DNA of 64,000 bases from Telmatactis stephensoni (lineage: Eukaryota; Cnidaria; Anthozoa; Actiniaria; Isophelliidae): the NCBI GenBank assembly GCA_029948255.1, contig JALIZF010001243.1, forward strand, positions 1-64,000. The letters are read 5' to 3'. Below are positions 32,201 to 42,488 of this stretch, piece after piece. The translations under genes were made by a program, and so were the position numbers. Each line of letters opens with the position of its first letter. The first letter of the stretch is position 1. The notes beneath the pieces are model-generated. The model saw only the letters and a program-made list of their open reading frames with translations. It did no database searches and was not told the origin of the DNA.

Positions 32201-32662
32201 TTTAAGCAAGAATTGTCTGATTTTCGGACCATCACGTTCTTCACTTCATCCTTCCCGCCATCTTGACTTTGAGCCCGCAATCCAAAGAGGTGAGCATAAG
32301 GGGAAGACTGGGGGTCAAGTGGTATAGATAAGGGTGGGGTAGGTTGGGGTTCTCCTGGTATTGAATAAAAATACTTTTATATTTTTATTTTATACATAAA
32401 GAACACGATAAAACTTTTAAGCTACTATTTTCTATGAATTTTTACCCAAGAAATAAATAATAATGCAAAGGGCATTGATTTAAATAATTTCGGAATAAAT
32501 TCATACTCTCCCTTCCCTACTCAGTCAAAGATGTCTGTGATGTTTTGATAAACCCGAGTCAGATGATCTTTACTTCTTACTTAGGATTTCGATTACTTAG
32601 GAGTTCGAAGGCAGAAACTCAGATTTGCTCAAGTGAAGCGATTTTAATTCGACGTAGAAGCC
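32201..32662. promoter_or_regulatory. Shared upstream region of RFC1 and the acetyltransferase
   Basis: 462 bases separate the two divergent start codons. No TATA box is obvious at a fixed distance from either start. It must contain both 5' UTRs and both promoters unless upstream non-coding exons exist. Confidence 0.55.
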
Positions 32663-33322
32663 ATGCAAAGCAACCCAAGTGAAATAACTTTGCGTCCCTA
32701 CATTGGAAAAGACTCTACAGAATGTCGTGAGCTTTTCTCAGCTGGGATGATTGGGTTGATTAATCCCATGGCAAAAATTTTATTTCACAAGTATCTTCCC
32801 TATGCAGTACTCTTTTTAATTCCCATTGTCGCAATTAGATGGTCATATCTTGATGTTGTCGTCTATTTGGGAGTTTGTACAATGCTTACTGCAATTATGT
32901 ACATACAGATTTATTTGGAAATGACGAAATATGTTAGAGACGCCCTCAATACTGATTTACACGACATCGCGAAATATTACACAGATGGTTCTTGTATGGT
33001 TGTGGCTGAGCTGGATGGCAAGGTTGTTGGGATCTGCGCTGTCAAGAAAGATCAACATAAGCCTGGAGTGGCAGAATTGCAGCGTATGTCTGTATCTTCA
33101 GCAATCAGAAAACGAGGAATAGGGAAAAAACTGATTTTGGCCACAGAAGAGTTTTGCAAACAACAGAAGTATAACAAGATTATTCTGACCACAACAAGTT
33201 GTCAACTTGCTGCTATGTCTCTCTACAAAAAATGTGGATTCGAAATTACAGGAAGAGAACCAAATAATCCAAGAATATTATTGAAGGACATTCAGAATGT
33301 GACATTTGAAAAAGACATTTGA
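32663..33322 (+). CDS. NAT8-like membrane-anchored GNAT acetyltransferase, single exon
   Basis: 219 aa without introns. Residues 1-40 start the GNAT fold (ITLRPYIGKDSTECRELF). Residues about 44-83 form a hydrophobic hairpin of two membrane segments, as in the NAT8/camello/NAT8L family. The catalytic domain follows, with LDGKVVGICAV (117-127), ELQRMSVSSAIRKRGIGKKL (138-157) holding the acetyl-CoA signature RKRGIG (149-154), and a late ALYKK-type element MSLYKKCGF (185-193). The family acetylates cysteine conjugates, aspartate or protein lysines at the ER membrane; which substrate applies here cannot be told. The lack of introns among intron-rich neighbours suggests a retrocopy origin or the single-exon habit of this family. 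The 3' end of the coding sequence is tandemly repeated downstream. Confidence 0.9.
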   Translation: MQSNPSEITLRPYIGKDSTECRELFSAGMIGLINPMAKILFHKYLPYAVLFLIPIVAIRWSYLDVVVYLGVCTMLTAIMYIQIYLEMTKYVRDALNTDLHDIAKYYTDGSCMVVAELDGKVVGICAVKKDQHKPGVAELQRMSVSSAIRKRGIGKKLILATEEFCKQQKYNKIILTTTSCQLAAMSLYKKCGFEITGREPNNPRILLKDIQNVTFEKDI

Positions 33323-33600
33323 AACAATGAGTTCTTAATGTGAGGATATTTTTGGTAACAACAACAACAATAACAACAACAACAACAGCAACAAAAATCC
33401 AAAAGTATTTGAAAGACATCCAGAATGTGACATATTTTGAAAAAGACATTAATTTTGAAACAATGAGTTCTTAATGTGAGGATAACTTTTGGTAACAACA
33501 ACAGCAACAACAACAACAGCAACAAAAATCCAAAAGTATTTGAAAGACATCCAGAATGTGACATTTGAAAAAGACTTTTGAAACAAAGAGTTCTTAACAT
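33265..33600. repeat. Tandem repeat derived from the acetyltransferase 3' end
   Basis: Starts near 33281, 33409 and 33540 (periods about 128 and 131) share AGACATCCAGAATGTGACAT, then AAACAATGAGTTCTTAATGT-GAGGATA and an AAC/AGC-rich CAACAACAACAGCAACAAAA stretch. The first copy includes the last 14 codons and the stop of the gene. Confidence 0.85.
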
Positions 33601-34271
33601 GGGGAAAAGTGTGATAAAAAGGCTTATAAAAAGATGTCTGTAAATCTCTGCCAAGCAGAGTATGTTTGAGAAACTTTCCTCTATTGGCTTATATGTCAAT
33701 GAACTAATATCTCATTTAGCTAGTTCAACCAGACAATATCTGGTACAAACAATGCTTGATTCATTGACTGGGTTCACACTTGAAACAAGTGTATTATTAG
33801 TAGGGTTCAAGCGCACTTAAGTCTCACTTTGTGTGCGAAAGGTAAAAATCATTGCACTTATATTAGGTATTACTTTGTTGTTGTAATTATGTCAGTCTTC
33901 CAATAAACTACCCAATTTTTTAAATTTGATCAAATAGGTCATTAGTTACTTGGTACATATGTACATGATGTACATATAAGAAAGTCGTTTGTGGTCAATA
34001 AACAAAACAATATTACTAAGATTATTTGTAGAGCAGTTTTTGTATGACTGTGAAAACAGAATAGCCACAGCACAGCACATTTATTGCAGAAATTCAAAAA
34101 TATTTTTAGACATCACAGCACTGATGTGGTCAAGGTACAGCATGGTCCTTTTCACACTCATATGAAAACTCCTCTGTTGTTTTTTAATAATACACTGTAC
34201 ACAAGTCTACATTATTTTTGTGATAATAAAATTTCTTGCTAAAACACTGTATAATACTTTGTTAGCTTCCT
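33323..34271. other. Convergent region between acetyltransferase and ELP6
   Basis: It contains the tandem repeat, candidate plus-strand AATAAA signals at 33902-33907 and 33997-34002, and a 150-bp family element at 34030-34176. No further gene is seen. Confidence 0.6.
34030..34176. mobile_element. 150-bp TIR family, copy 3
   Basis: AGAGCAGTTTTTGTATGACT at the left and TTTCACACTCATATGAAAAC at the right match the copies at 9748-9896 and 21538-21685. It sits within the probable ELP6 3' flank. Confidence 0.75.
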
Positions 34272-37166
34272 TTAGAGTACAGCTTTGGAAGTCCCTGGTG
34301 CAAAAAAGGTGACCATTCTATCTTGAATTTTAAACTGAGAAATAGTTCTAGTTGGTTTGAATCTCATGTCATCCCCACCTCTCCAAGTGATAACCAGCTG
34401 AAATGATAGAGAAAGTGACACTTAAAATCCTGCTTATCAGTGTTTGACCATACCAGCAAATGTTCATCTACACTGGGGGGTGGGGGGGGGGGGGGGGGGG
34501 GGAGAGAGGAGAAAACTCAACCTTAGACAGGAGGCCCCACCCTGAGCTAGAGCCCCTTACCTCTTATAGAGGTCGAGCCCCAATTCTGGGAGAAGAACTA
34601 CCACAGTTTCCCATATACTCAATTTTTTGAATCTTTACCCTACAAGCCTATCCCACATACATCTTGTGAACAGAGGGTAAAATTTGTAGGTTTCAGGTTG
34701 GGAGTTCTATTAATTAACAGCCTTATTGACGTGTGGACCAAAAAAATGGCCAACTCATGTCACTGATCACATGACCATGAGAAAATTCACCTATATTGTC
34801 TTCAAAATGGCAAACTTGCATAAAGCAGTGATTCTCTAACATATTTTTCTTGAGCAGTTAGAGCCCGCTTGTTCATCACATGATTGTTGAAAATTGCTTA
34901 CATCCTCTACAAATGCTTCCTTGTACAGAAGAACAATTTTGACAAGTTTTGTTTGCCAAATCAATTCTCATGAAATTTCAATCCTTTTACTCATACTCTA
35001 TTACTTCCAGTGTCCCCTCTTATATTTCAAGTCCAAAAAAAGAGGTTCCCCTTTCATATACCTTGGGTGAAAAAGGTACCCCCTTTTTGGGTGTGTCCTC
35101 CCTGTATAGTCCATCATGGGGAGTACCACATATTTCAAGTCCAAAAAAGAGGTTCCCCTTTCATATACCTTGGGTGAAAAAGGTACCCCCTTTTTGGGTG
35201 TGTCCTCCCTGTATAGTCCATCATGGGGAGTACCCCTCAGACATGTACACACCTGGCCATGAACGTCTTTACAGTACCCACTACTAAGTCCTTCAACGTG
35301 TAATTCCAAATGAGCTGTATGACACAGTTGTTTCCATAGCAACAATGATTCCTCATCATCAACATCATCATCACAGTGTACCAGGCAAATAAAACATCCA
35401 TTAGATTGACTTGTTGTATAACATAAAAGGTTTGTACAGTATGTACAGAAATCTATAATCTTTTGCACAGGGAGACCAAGGGTTAGTAGGATGCTGATAT
35501 CATCTATAAGTACTACAGATTGTCTATTTGAATTTTGTACAAATTCCCTGACTTTGTTGTAGAGTAACTGGAGAGAAAACTTTGGATCTCTGAAAGTTAA
35601 AACAGAGAGGGAATAACTGTAGATTTTAGGTCTATATGTGATGAAAATAGGTAAGGAACTCAGTTCAACCTTATTTTGGGGTGTTGAATGGTCCCAAAAA
35701 AGTCAAGAGTCTTGCAGAATATCAGCAAAATTTTTTGGGTCTCAAAGTCTGTTGTTGTTGTTGATGGTGTTGTTGCTATTGTTGTTATTATTGTTGTTGT
35801 TGTTGTTATTGTTGTTACTGTTATTGTTATTATTGTTGTTATTGTTGTTGCTATTGTTGTTGTTATTATTATAATTACTGTTACAGAATAACTGTTATTG
35901 TTGTTGTTACTGTTATTGTTGTTACTTTTGTTGTTGCTGCTATGGTTATTGTTACTTTTGTTGTTGTTGTTATTGTTGTTGTTGTTTTTGGGCAAAAAAG
36001 CCATCTTAGAGTATTGAATTTTGAAAACAAAGGAAATTGGTCTCCCAAGAAAAATGCATGTTAATTCTGAGTCTTGCAAAGACTTGCATTGACCATTCAC
36101 TGACCCTTTATTTCTAATCAGGAGTAACCAAAGATTCTAATAATTTTCACATATCAATAGCTTTTATCTCAATGGATACATTGAATATAGATGGCATGTT
36201 TACCTTAAATTAGCAAATGGATTATTTGACAATTCCTTGGTTTCCTCTAAGTGCTTACTATTACAGAGACTTTGTGATATTAATTTGAGTCCATCAATGT
36301 ATTCTACTTGACCACTATTACACGTATCTGTGAGATTGATTCCCTGCAATGTACAATAGCCAGGTGAATAGACCTTATTTGCTAAACCTTTAGCATCTGA
36401 TTTGGACATGTTACTGGCCACATTTAAGCTATTTTTAGAATTCAATTTGAATATTGTCATTATGCACTGACAGTAAATACATGAATATTTAAAATTTCTC
36501 AGTGTATGCAAGTGGATAGTGGTCAAAAAACTGCCAGAACAATGCAGGACAGCAGATAATACCATGTGACATGCATGGGTCTCAATTTTCTGGCTATGAC
36601 AAGTTGAGATCGCGAGGTGAAAAACACACAACATCGATCAAAAACCTGCAACGCAACAATGTTGAGCGACAAGTTGAGGATTTTTGTGACTCGTATTTTG
36701 CCGCCTTAAAGATGATGCGAATGAAAAAAAGAGGCTCTTACCAATTTTTGAGCAACACTAGTATAATGTGCTAATGACTGTGAAAAAGCTATAAAACAAA
36801 TTTTGCATCCACCTGTAATGAAAAAAACAAGAAATGTAATATGTTATACACTTAATTTGACATTTCCATGTATTAAAGCCAGCTAATAACCAATAATCAC
36901 CTCTGATGTAGAGTGACAGAAAATGATGCACTAGAAAACTACCATCATTTTGACAATCAGACAGCAAAATGAATTTTCCCTGAAAATAAAAGAAAAATTC
37001 ATTCATCTGTAATTTCATCTCATAGTAAGCTTATAAAGCTTATGTTTACAACAACACCCTTCATAAAATTTCGGATTGAAAATTCGTGAATACTTCACAC
37101 TTCCATTATTACCTTTATAAGTTGAGTTTCGTTTGAATCAAGCAAAGAATTGAGCCCTGTAAACAT
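34272..37166 (-). CDS. ELP6: Elongator complex protein 6, 6 exons
   Basis: ELP6 is a subunit of the Elp4-5-6 hexamer, a RecA-like ring that helps Elongator add the cm5/mcm5 group to wobble uridine of tRNAs. Exons: 37166-37113, 36979-36901, 36812-36742, 36343-36204, 35589-35253, 34397-34272, in frame throughout, 268 aa (human 266). Diagnostic stretches are the start MFTGLNSLL, DCQNDGSFLVHHFLSLYIRG (about 25-44), CKICFIAFSQSLAHY, a core strand SVVLIDDISILLTLG, EGLSSGYCKDVHGQ, and the C-terminus QFKIQDRMVTFFA ending in KAVL. The usual Walker motifs are absent, as expected for ELP6. The start codon lies only 134 bp from that of FBXW2 on the other strand. Confidence 0.96.
34477..34502. repeat. Poly-G tract
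   Basis: A run of more than 20 G residues with one T interruption in the last ELP6 intron; assembly length is probably unreliable. Confidence 0.8.
35023..35240. repeat. 108-bp tandem duplication
   Basis: Two nearly identical copies (35023-35130 and 35131-35240) containing TATTTCAAGTCCAAAAAA, GTACCCCCTTTTTGGGTGTG and CCATCATGGGGAGTACC. The second copy ends about 13 bases from the splice donor of ELP6 exon 5. Confidence 0.9.
35745..35990. repeat. (TTG)n-rich microsatellite
   Basis: About 245 bases of interrupted TTG/TTA triplets in the ELP6 intron between exons 4 and 5. The leucine/valine or asparagine-rich ORFs through it are compositional. Confidence 0.9.
36596..36705. repeat. Partial copy of the TTGCAACA foldback element
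   Basis: ACAAGTTGAG, GCAACGCAACAATGTTGAG and GACAAGTTGAGGATTTTTGT with TGACTCGTATTTTGCC resemble the right end of 31060-31640. It lies about 40 bases downstream (ELP6 sense) of exon 3. Confidence 0.45.
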
Positions 37167-37300
37167 ATTTCTAGCAGTGTTCTTTCAAAAGTCTATTTTC
37201 AAATTTTAAACTTGTCAATGTTTAGTTATGGTCAGCGGATACCATTAGTACCAGCTTCTCACGGTATTTCTTTTCGAGCTGGACTCGGCTAATCAACAAG
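37167..37300. promoter_or_regulatory. Compact bidirectional promoter ELP6/FBXW2
   Basis: The two divergent start codons are 134 bp apart. There is no clear TATA box. Both 5' UTRs and the core promoter elements must share this space unless 5' non-coding exons overlap the neighbour. Confidence 0.7.
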
Positions 37301-40300
37301 ATGGACGACGAAGTTGGAGAAGAAAGTGAAAAAGATTTCGAAAAATGGCTTCAAAAAGTATGCGAATCTTTCACTCGATTACCAGACGAACAGAAGAATG
37401 CAACACTTGAGCAACTCATCAAACTATGTGGCCCAGATCAGCTTCGACTTTTGTCCACAAAGCTTGAAATTCTTGTCAAAAGAGATTTTTTGCAAAACCT
37501 TCCTTTGGAGTTGTGTTTTCACGTGCTAAAGTGGTTGGATCCTCGTACTCTCTGTCGTTGTTGTCTCGTGAGCAGAAAATGGGACAAGGTTATTTCAAGC
37601 TGCCATCAAATATGGCAAAAAGCTTGTCAGCAACTTGGAATGAACGTTCACGAAAATGACATTCCAAAAGAGAAATGGAAGGAATTATTCTTGAAGGCTA
37701 GACGAAGGATTCAGAGTTTGAAAAGAGACAAAGCTTATGAGACAGTATTTTTGCATGGGCATACAGCTAGGGTGTTTGCATTGTGCTATAGACAAAATAT
37801 GCTTGCAACAGGTATGGTTTTACATGTGGTGGGAGAAGCTTTTGATTACTAACTTCCTTATTTTCTTCTCTGTCTTACAGTCCTCAGCAGTTCTGGTCTG
37901 GGTTGAATGGAAACTCACAGAGCTTTGTCTTTTCCTTCTCCTTGATGGAGAGAATTAGGAATTCAGTCTGCCAAAGTCACTCAAAATTTTCATATCTGCC
38001 ATTTTCTTAATTTGAGATTTCAGATTTTTGTAATGAGAATGAGTTTCTTACATTTAGAATAGGATTCTTAAGATAAAAATGATATTCTTGTTTTAGGAAC
38101 CAATATTAGAATGTTATTACCTCAGGACGGTTTTTTTTGCTGTTGAGCTGTACATCTGGATGATCAATCTTCTGTACTGTGAATAGACCATTTCACGGTT
38201 GTCGTGGCTCAACCTCAGCCTCGACACCGTGTAATATATTCTTTAGAATTTGACTACAGCCTGTGGAATTTTAAAGTGTTTCGATTGTTTGTTGGTGTGT
38301 GCATTCCTTACATTACCATGGGCTGCAGTCAATTTCTAAAGAATATATTACACGCTGTCGAGGCTGAGGTTGAGCCACGACAACCGTGAAATGGTCTATT
38401 CAGCTGTGTATTTGTTCTGCTTGTTCTAGGATCAGATGACAGATCTGTTTGTCTCTGGGATTTAAAGACAGGTCACTGTCAATATGTCCTTCTAACACAC
38501 ACATGTGCAGACATAAGTTTTGATGATGAAAAAGTAGTAACAGCTTCATTTGATAATACCATTGGGATGTGGGAGTGGTCAACAGGTCGACGATTACAGT
38601 GTTATCAAGGACATACTGGAGCAGGTAATCTTTACCTCCTTTTCAATTTCTCATTCCATTTCTCATTTGAAAATGGAAACAAAAATCAAGAGAAATACAT
38701 GAACTGATAATAAGTAATTATATAAAACACATGATAATAGAGGAGACTGATAAAAAATTAAAGAATCTAAGTGCATTAGCAATGTGCATTGTGTGATATC
38801 TGATCAAAAGGTAAGTTCTCCTTTAGGTTGTTTGAATTTCAAAGAAGAAATATGATTTTGATCAAATACTTAGTTCTTCTTCTCTTCTTCTTCTTCCGCA
38901 ATTCCCAGTCTCTTTCAGTATATGAAAATCCTTACTGGGGTTCTTTTAAAAAATCAATTCATTAAAAGCACTCATAGGTGATGTTATTATAATTATTAGT
39001 TAATGTCATTAATATTGTTTAGAGAGCAAAGATGCTTTCCATTTGGCAAAAATTGTGAGAAGTTTCAGCTAAAATGGAATGAAAAAAATTCTGGTAAAAA
39101 TTTAGAAAATTTAGGACTACATATTTGCAAGAATTCCATCTTTCTGGAAGTCAGGGATTTTTGAAAAATTAGCATAATTCCATTCATGAATATTCCAATC
39201 CTAAATCATCATGCTTGAAAGCCACAGTCTACAAGTCAGCCATTTTGAAAATGAATTGGGATGCCTGTGGAAGAAGCAGGTGATCTGAGACCTGCTCCAT
39301 TCAGACACAGAAAATTCCAAAAGCTCATACTAGAAACTTTTGGTGAATGGAAAGTGCCTCAGGTTGCAAGTAAATGAATTGATTTATTTATCTAGTTTTC
39401 TGTGTTGACTATTGTGATGAACTGGACATTATTGTCAGTGGGTCAGCTGATACAACTGTCAAAGTGTGGTCCATGTCAACTGGTGGATGTCAGATGACAC
39501 GCTATGGACATGCTGATTGGGTCACCAAGGTAAACTATATTCCCAATGCATGGGCGGATTTAGGGGAGGGATGCAGGGGGTGCGCACACCCTCCTGAGAC
39601 GACTTTGGGCCCTTTTTTTTTCTCGATATTTTTCCCAAAATTCCCTCTCGATAGTTTCCAACTTCTATAACGCTACATGGGTGCACCACTCTCTGAAAAA
39701 AATCCTGGGTCCAACCCTGCAATGGTCATGCCCAAGTTTTACATGGGGAGGCTATGCCCATTGGTTGAAACCCTTTCCTTTTGTATTTTTAGAATAAAGA
39801 TATCTCTTTTTTACCACACCTACTTATTGGTTGAGTGGTCATGCTACAAAGCAGTTCCAAATCAGGCTCCAGTCTGACAGTGGAGAAATCATAATCAGGA
39901 TGTTATTTCTCCTGACTCTTGACTTGACCCAACTGTTCACTCTCACTCAGCTATGTATATTGAAAGTGAGCTATAATTCATTTAGAGGTCCCAGGGGGGG
40001 ACTCCATTGTAAAAGGATCTGGTATGTTTGTCATATCTCTTAGAGATAAAAATCAGAGATTTGGTATCTTTTAGGGTGTTAAAATTGAAGTTTAGAGTTT
40101 TAGCATTTTCTGGTCTCTCTTAGGGTATCAAAAGAGCCCAACGCTTATTATCTTGTTCTCAAATTGAAGAAATTTGCCCAACAAAAGCGTGTCGAATGTT
40201 CAATTTTATGTTCATCAACATATCACCGGTATCTCTTAGGGGTTAAAAAATCGTACAGCCATGCAGTCTTCTTAAAAGACTTCCAGTATCTTTTAGGGGT

Positions 40301-42488
40301 ATTTGTGAAAATTTCCAATGAGCATTCCTGATCCTTTTATAATGGAGCCCCCCCCCCCCCCCCCTGGGTAATAGGTTTTGGAATGTTAAGAATAATTTAT
40401 TTGATTGTTAATTTTGGTTGTCCAAAGGTTATTCTAGGTAAATCTAAAGTAAATTCACAAAATCACAAGACAGGGGATTTTGTTTTATTAAGCATGGACA
40501 AAACAAGTATAAAGGTATGTGTATTTTAAATTGATTGAGAATACAAAAAAATAACCACAGGAAAGTTTGGTGTCTGCTATAAGTATTTGGACTTCCTGTG
40601 GAGATGTCTAAAGTTTGTTTATTTAATTGGCTAGTCAGTGACAAGTCAATAATCTACCTTTGAATATGAAGAAATTGTGAAGAAGAAGAAAAAAGGAACA
40701 TAGCATTGTTATTTCAGAGCATAATGCAAATCAATTAGTTTTACATGTATAGATGGATACTTGTTTGTTAAAACGATGGTGATGATGATGATGATAATCT
40801 GGTAGTATTGATGATGATGATGATGACGATGATGATTTATGAATGTGGAACTTTGAATGTGCAAAAATGCTTGTATCACGACCAACAACTTTAAACTTTC
40901 AGCTGGATTTTGGGTTTTTCTGATCCACCATTCATGTGAAGGGGGCAGAGCTTATGCAAATGCCCTTGATGCAACCTCGATCCACGTTGGGTAAGGTCGC
41001 ACTTCCTCGGAAGATGCCATCCAATTGGTTTATTACCCTAGAATCTAAAGAAAAGAAATAAAACAACTGGCAATAATAACAATAGAATCTTTTGTTGCAT
41101 CGAACCAATGGGAAAAGACGTTCCGAGCAAGTGAAGCCCTACTGTCCACGTTTGCCTTCTGTCTCCAGGGCCCTTGAGGACTTTGCATAAGCTCCATCCC
41201 CTTCACATGATTGGCAGATCAGAAAAAGAAACAAAATCCATCTGAAAGTTTGATTGCAATACAAGCATTTTCGCAGTATAAAATGATTACAGGGAATTGA
41301 TGGTATCACTATACTGCATTATCCAAAGTCATTAATTGATAAAGTTTTTACAACGTGAAATCTTCTCTAAAATATTTGTTTTCAAAGGTGTGGTCACTGG
41401 ATAAGAAAGTTTCTACTCCACTTGTGACACTTCCAACTCATGAGGAAAACATCCATCTTCAACCAAGGCTTCAATTTGATGGGAAATTTATTCTTTGTGC
41501 ATCAGATAGTGGTGTGTATAAGTGGAATTTTGAAACTTTGGAGTCAGAAAGGTATGAACTCAGTTTGTCTTGACATTTTCATGTTCGATTCAAGTCAGGG
41601 TGTTTTTGTTGTAGGACTTAAGCTTCCAAGGGAATTTCAAGCATTGATATGTAACTTTGCTTTGCTTTGCTCCTCCTCTTTGCATTGAGCTGAGCTATCT
41701 CTTCTCTTTTTCAAGACAAGTTCTCATGTGTAAGAAGTTTTCAGTGGAACGTCTCTCTCTTGCAGCAGGGAAGATGGAACTCTGTTGTAAAGGGAGGCAG
41801 TGTTGTAGTGTGGTTCATACACTTTCCTCTGAATGACAAAATCAAAAAATGGATTTTCCGAGGCCTTTGGGTTCAATCGTAGCAGCTCCTGCATATGCTG
41901 TGAAAACTTATGCTTTGCCTCTTTAAACCTCTAGCCAATCTTGAAGGTGGACTCATATTGAGGAGATAATGTTTTTATACAGTAGTTTTCCATTAGACAG
42001 ATATTTTTCCAAAACGCCTATGTTGTGTAATGTGCTGCGCATACCTGTATTTTACCATAGAAACTCACAGGCTTTTCACTGTTTAAAAGTGGCTAGGCTT
42101 GCAAGTTCCATAATTACATGGCAGGAGCCCAGGTGTTGAGATTGTGTATGAAGCTAGGAAATGTCCAAGCTCAAGAACAATAAAACATAATTTTCTGATT
42201 TACAGATCTTTCGTTTCGTCTCCACCCAAATGGCTTGTCGCTCATGGCCAAATCTTCAGTCTTCTTGTGGACACTAACACCTTACATGTAATGAGTACTA
42301 AAAGTGAACAATGTGTTGCCTCGCGGGAGCTCCCGCCATTTCGACGATCCGCCCGCGGGTCGAACTTCACTCCAGGTGAAACAATGTGGTTAAGTAACGT
42401 TCGTAACGATGTCAGAGAGACAGTTTTGTTTGCGACCAGTATGCCAGATCATAGTATCTTAGTTTTGAAAGTCAAGGACGTCACTTAG
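37301..42488 (+). CDS. FBXW2: F-box/WD-repeat protein 2 orthologue, 6 exons
   Basis: FBXW2 is a substrate receptor of SCF (SKP1-CUL1-F-box) ubiquitin ligases. Exons 37301-37811, 38430-38624, 39396-39529, 40428-40514, 41388-41551 and 42206-42488 join in frame to 457 aa (human 454). The F-box lies at about 61-100 ([20 protein letters not shown], then [12 protein letters not shown]). WD repeats start near residue 150: [69 protein letters not shown], then [15 protein letters not shown] and the conserved end [12 protein letters not shown]...[10 protein letters not shown]. Introns hold several MITEs but no exon is disrupted. Confidence 0.96.
38181..38401. mobile_element. Foldback MITE in FBXW2 intron 1
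   Basis: Arms 38181-38266 and 38316-38401 are 86-bp inverted copies (GAATAGACCATTTCACGGTT at the outer end). It ends about 29 bases before FBXW2 exon 2, overlapping the expected branch-point zone. Confidence 0.85.
39545..39722. mobile_element. hAT-type MITE, diverged
   Basis: GCATGGGCGGATTTAGGGG at the left and AATCCTGGGTCCAACCCTGC at the right form imperfect terminal repeats like those of 28812-28986. It begins 16 bases after the donor of FBXW2 exon 3. Confidence 0.6.
39990..40368. mobile_element. hAT-like G/C-run repeat, copy D
   Basis: It begins CCCAGGGGGGG and ends in a C-run with CTGGG. The internal TCTCTTAGGG/TCTTTTAGGG words replace the usual GGTACC-containing motif. Flanks TTAGAGGT and TAATAGGT match at six of eight positions, so it is an older copy. 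It sits in FBXW2 intron 3. Confidence 0.65.
40780..40835. repeat. (GAT)n microsatellite
   Basis: Two short runs of GAT in FBXW2 intron 4. Confidence 0.75.
40861..41278. mobile_element. Foldback element in FBXW2 intron 4
   Basis: GCAAAAATGCTTGTATCACG at the left mirrors AATACAAGCATTTTCGCAG at the right; further in, TCATGTGAAGGGG-CAGAGCTTATGCAAA mirrors TTTGCATAAGCTCCATCCCCTTCACATGA. Arms are about 110 bp and imperfect. Confidence 0.7.
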
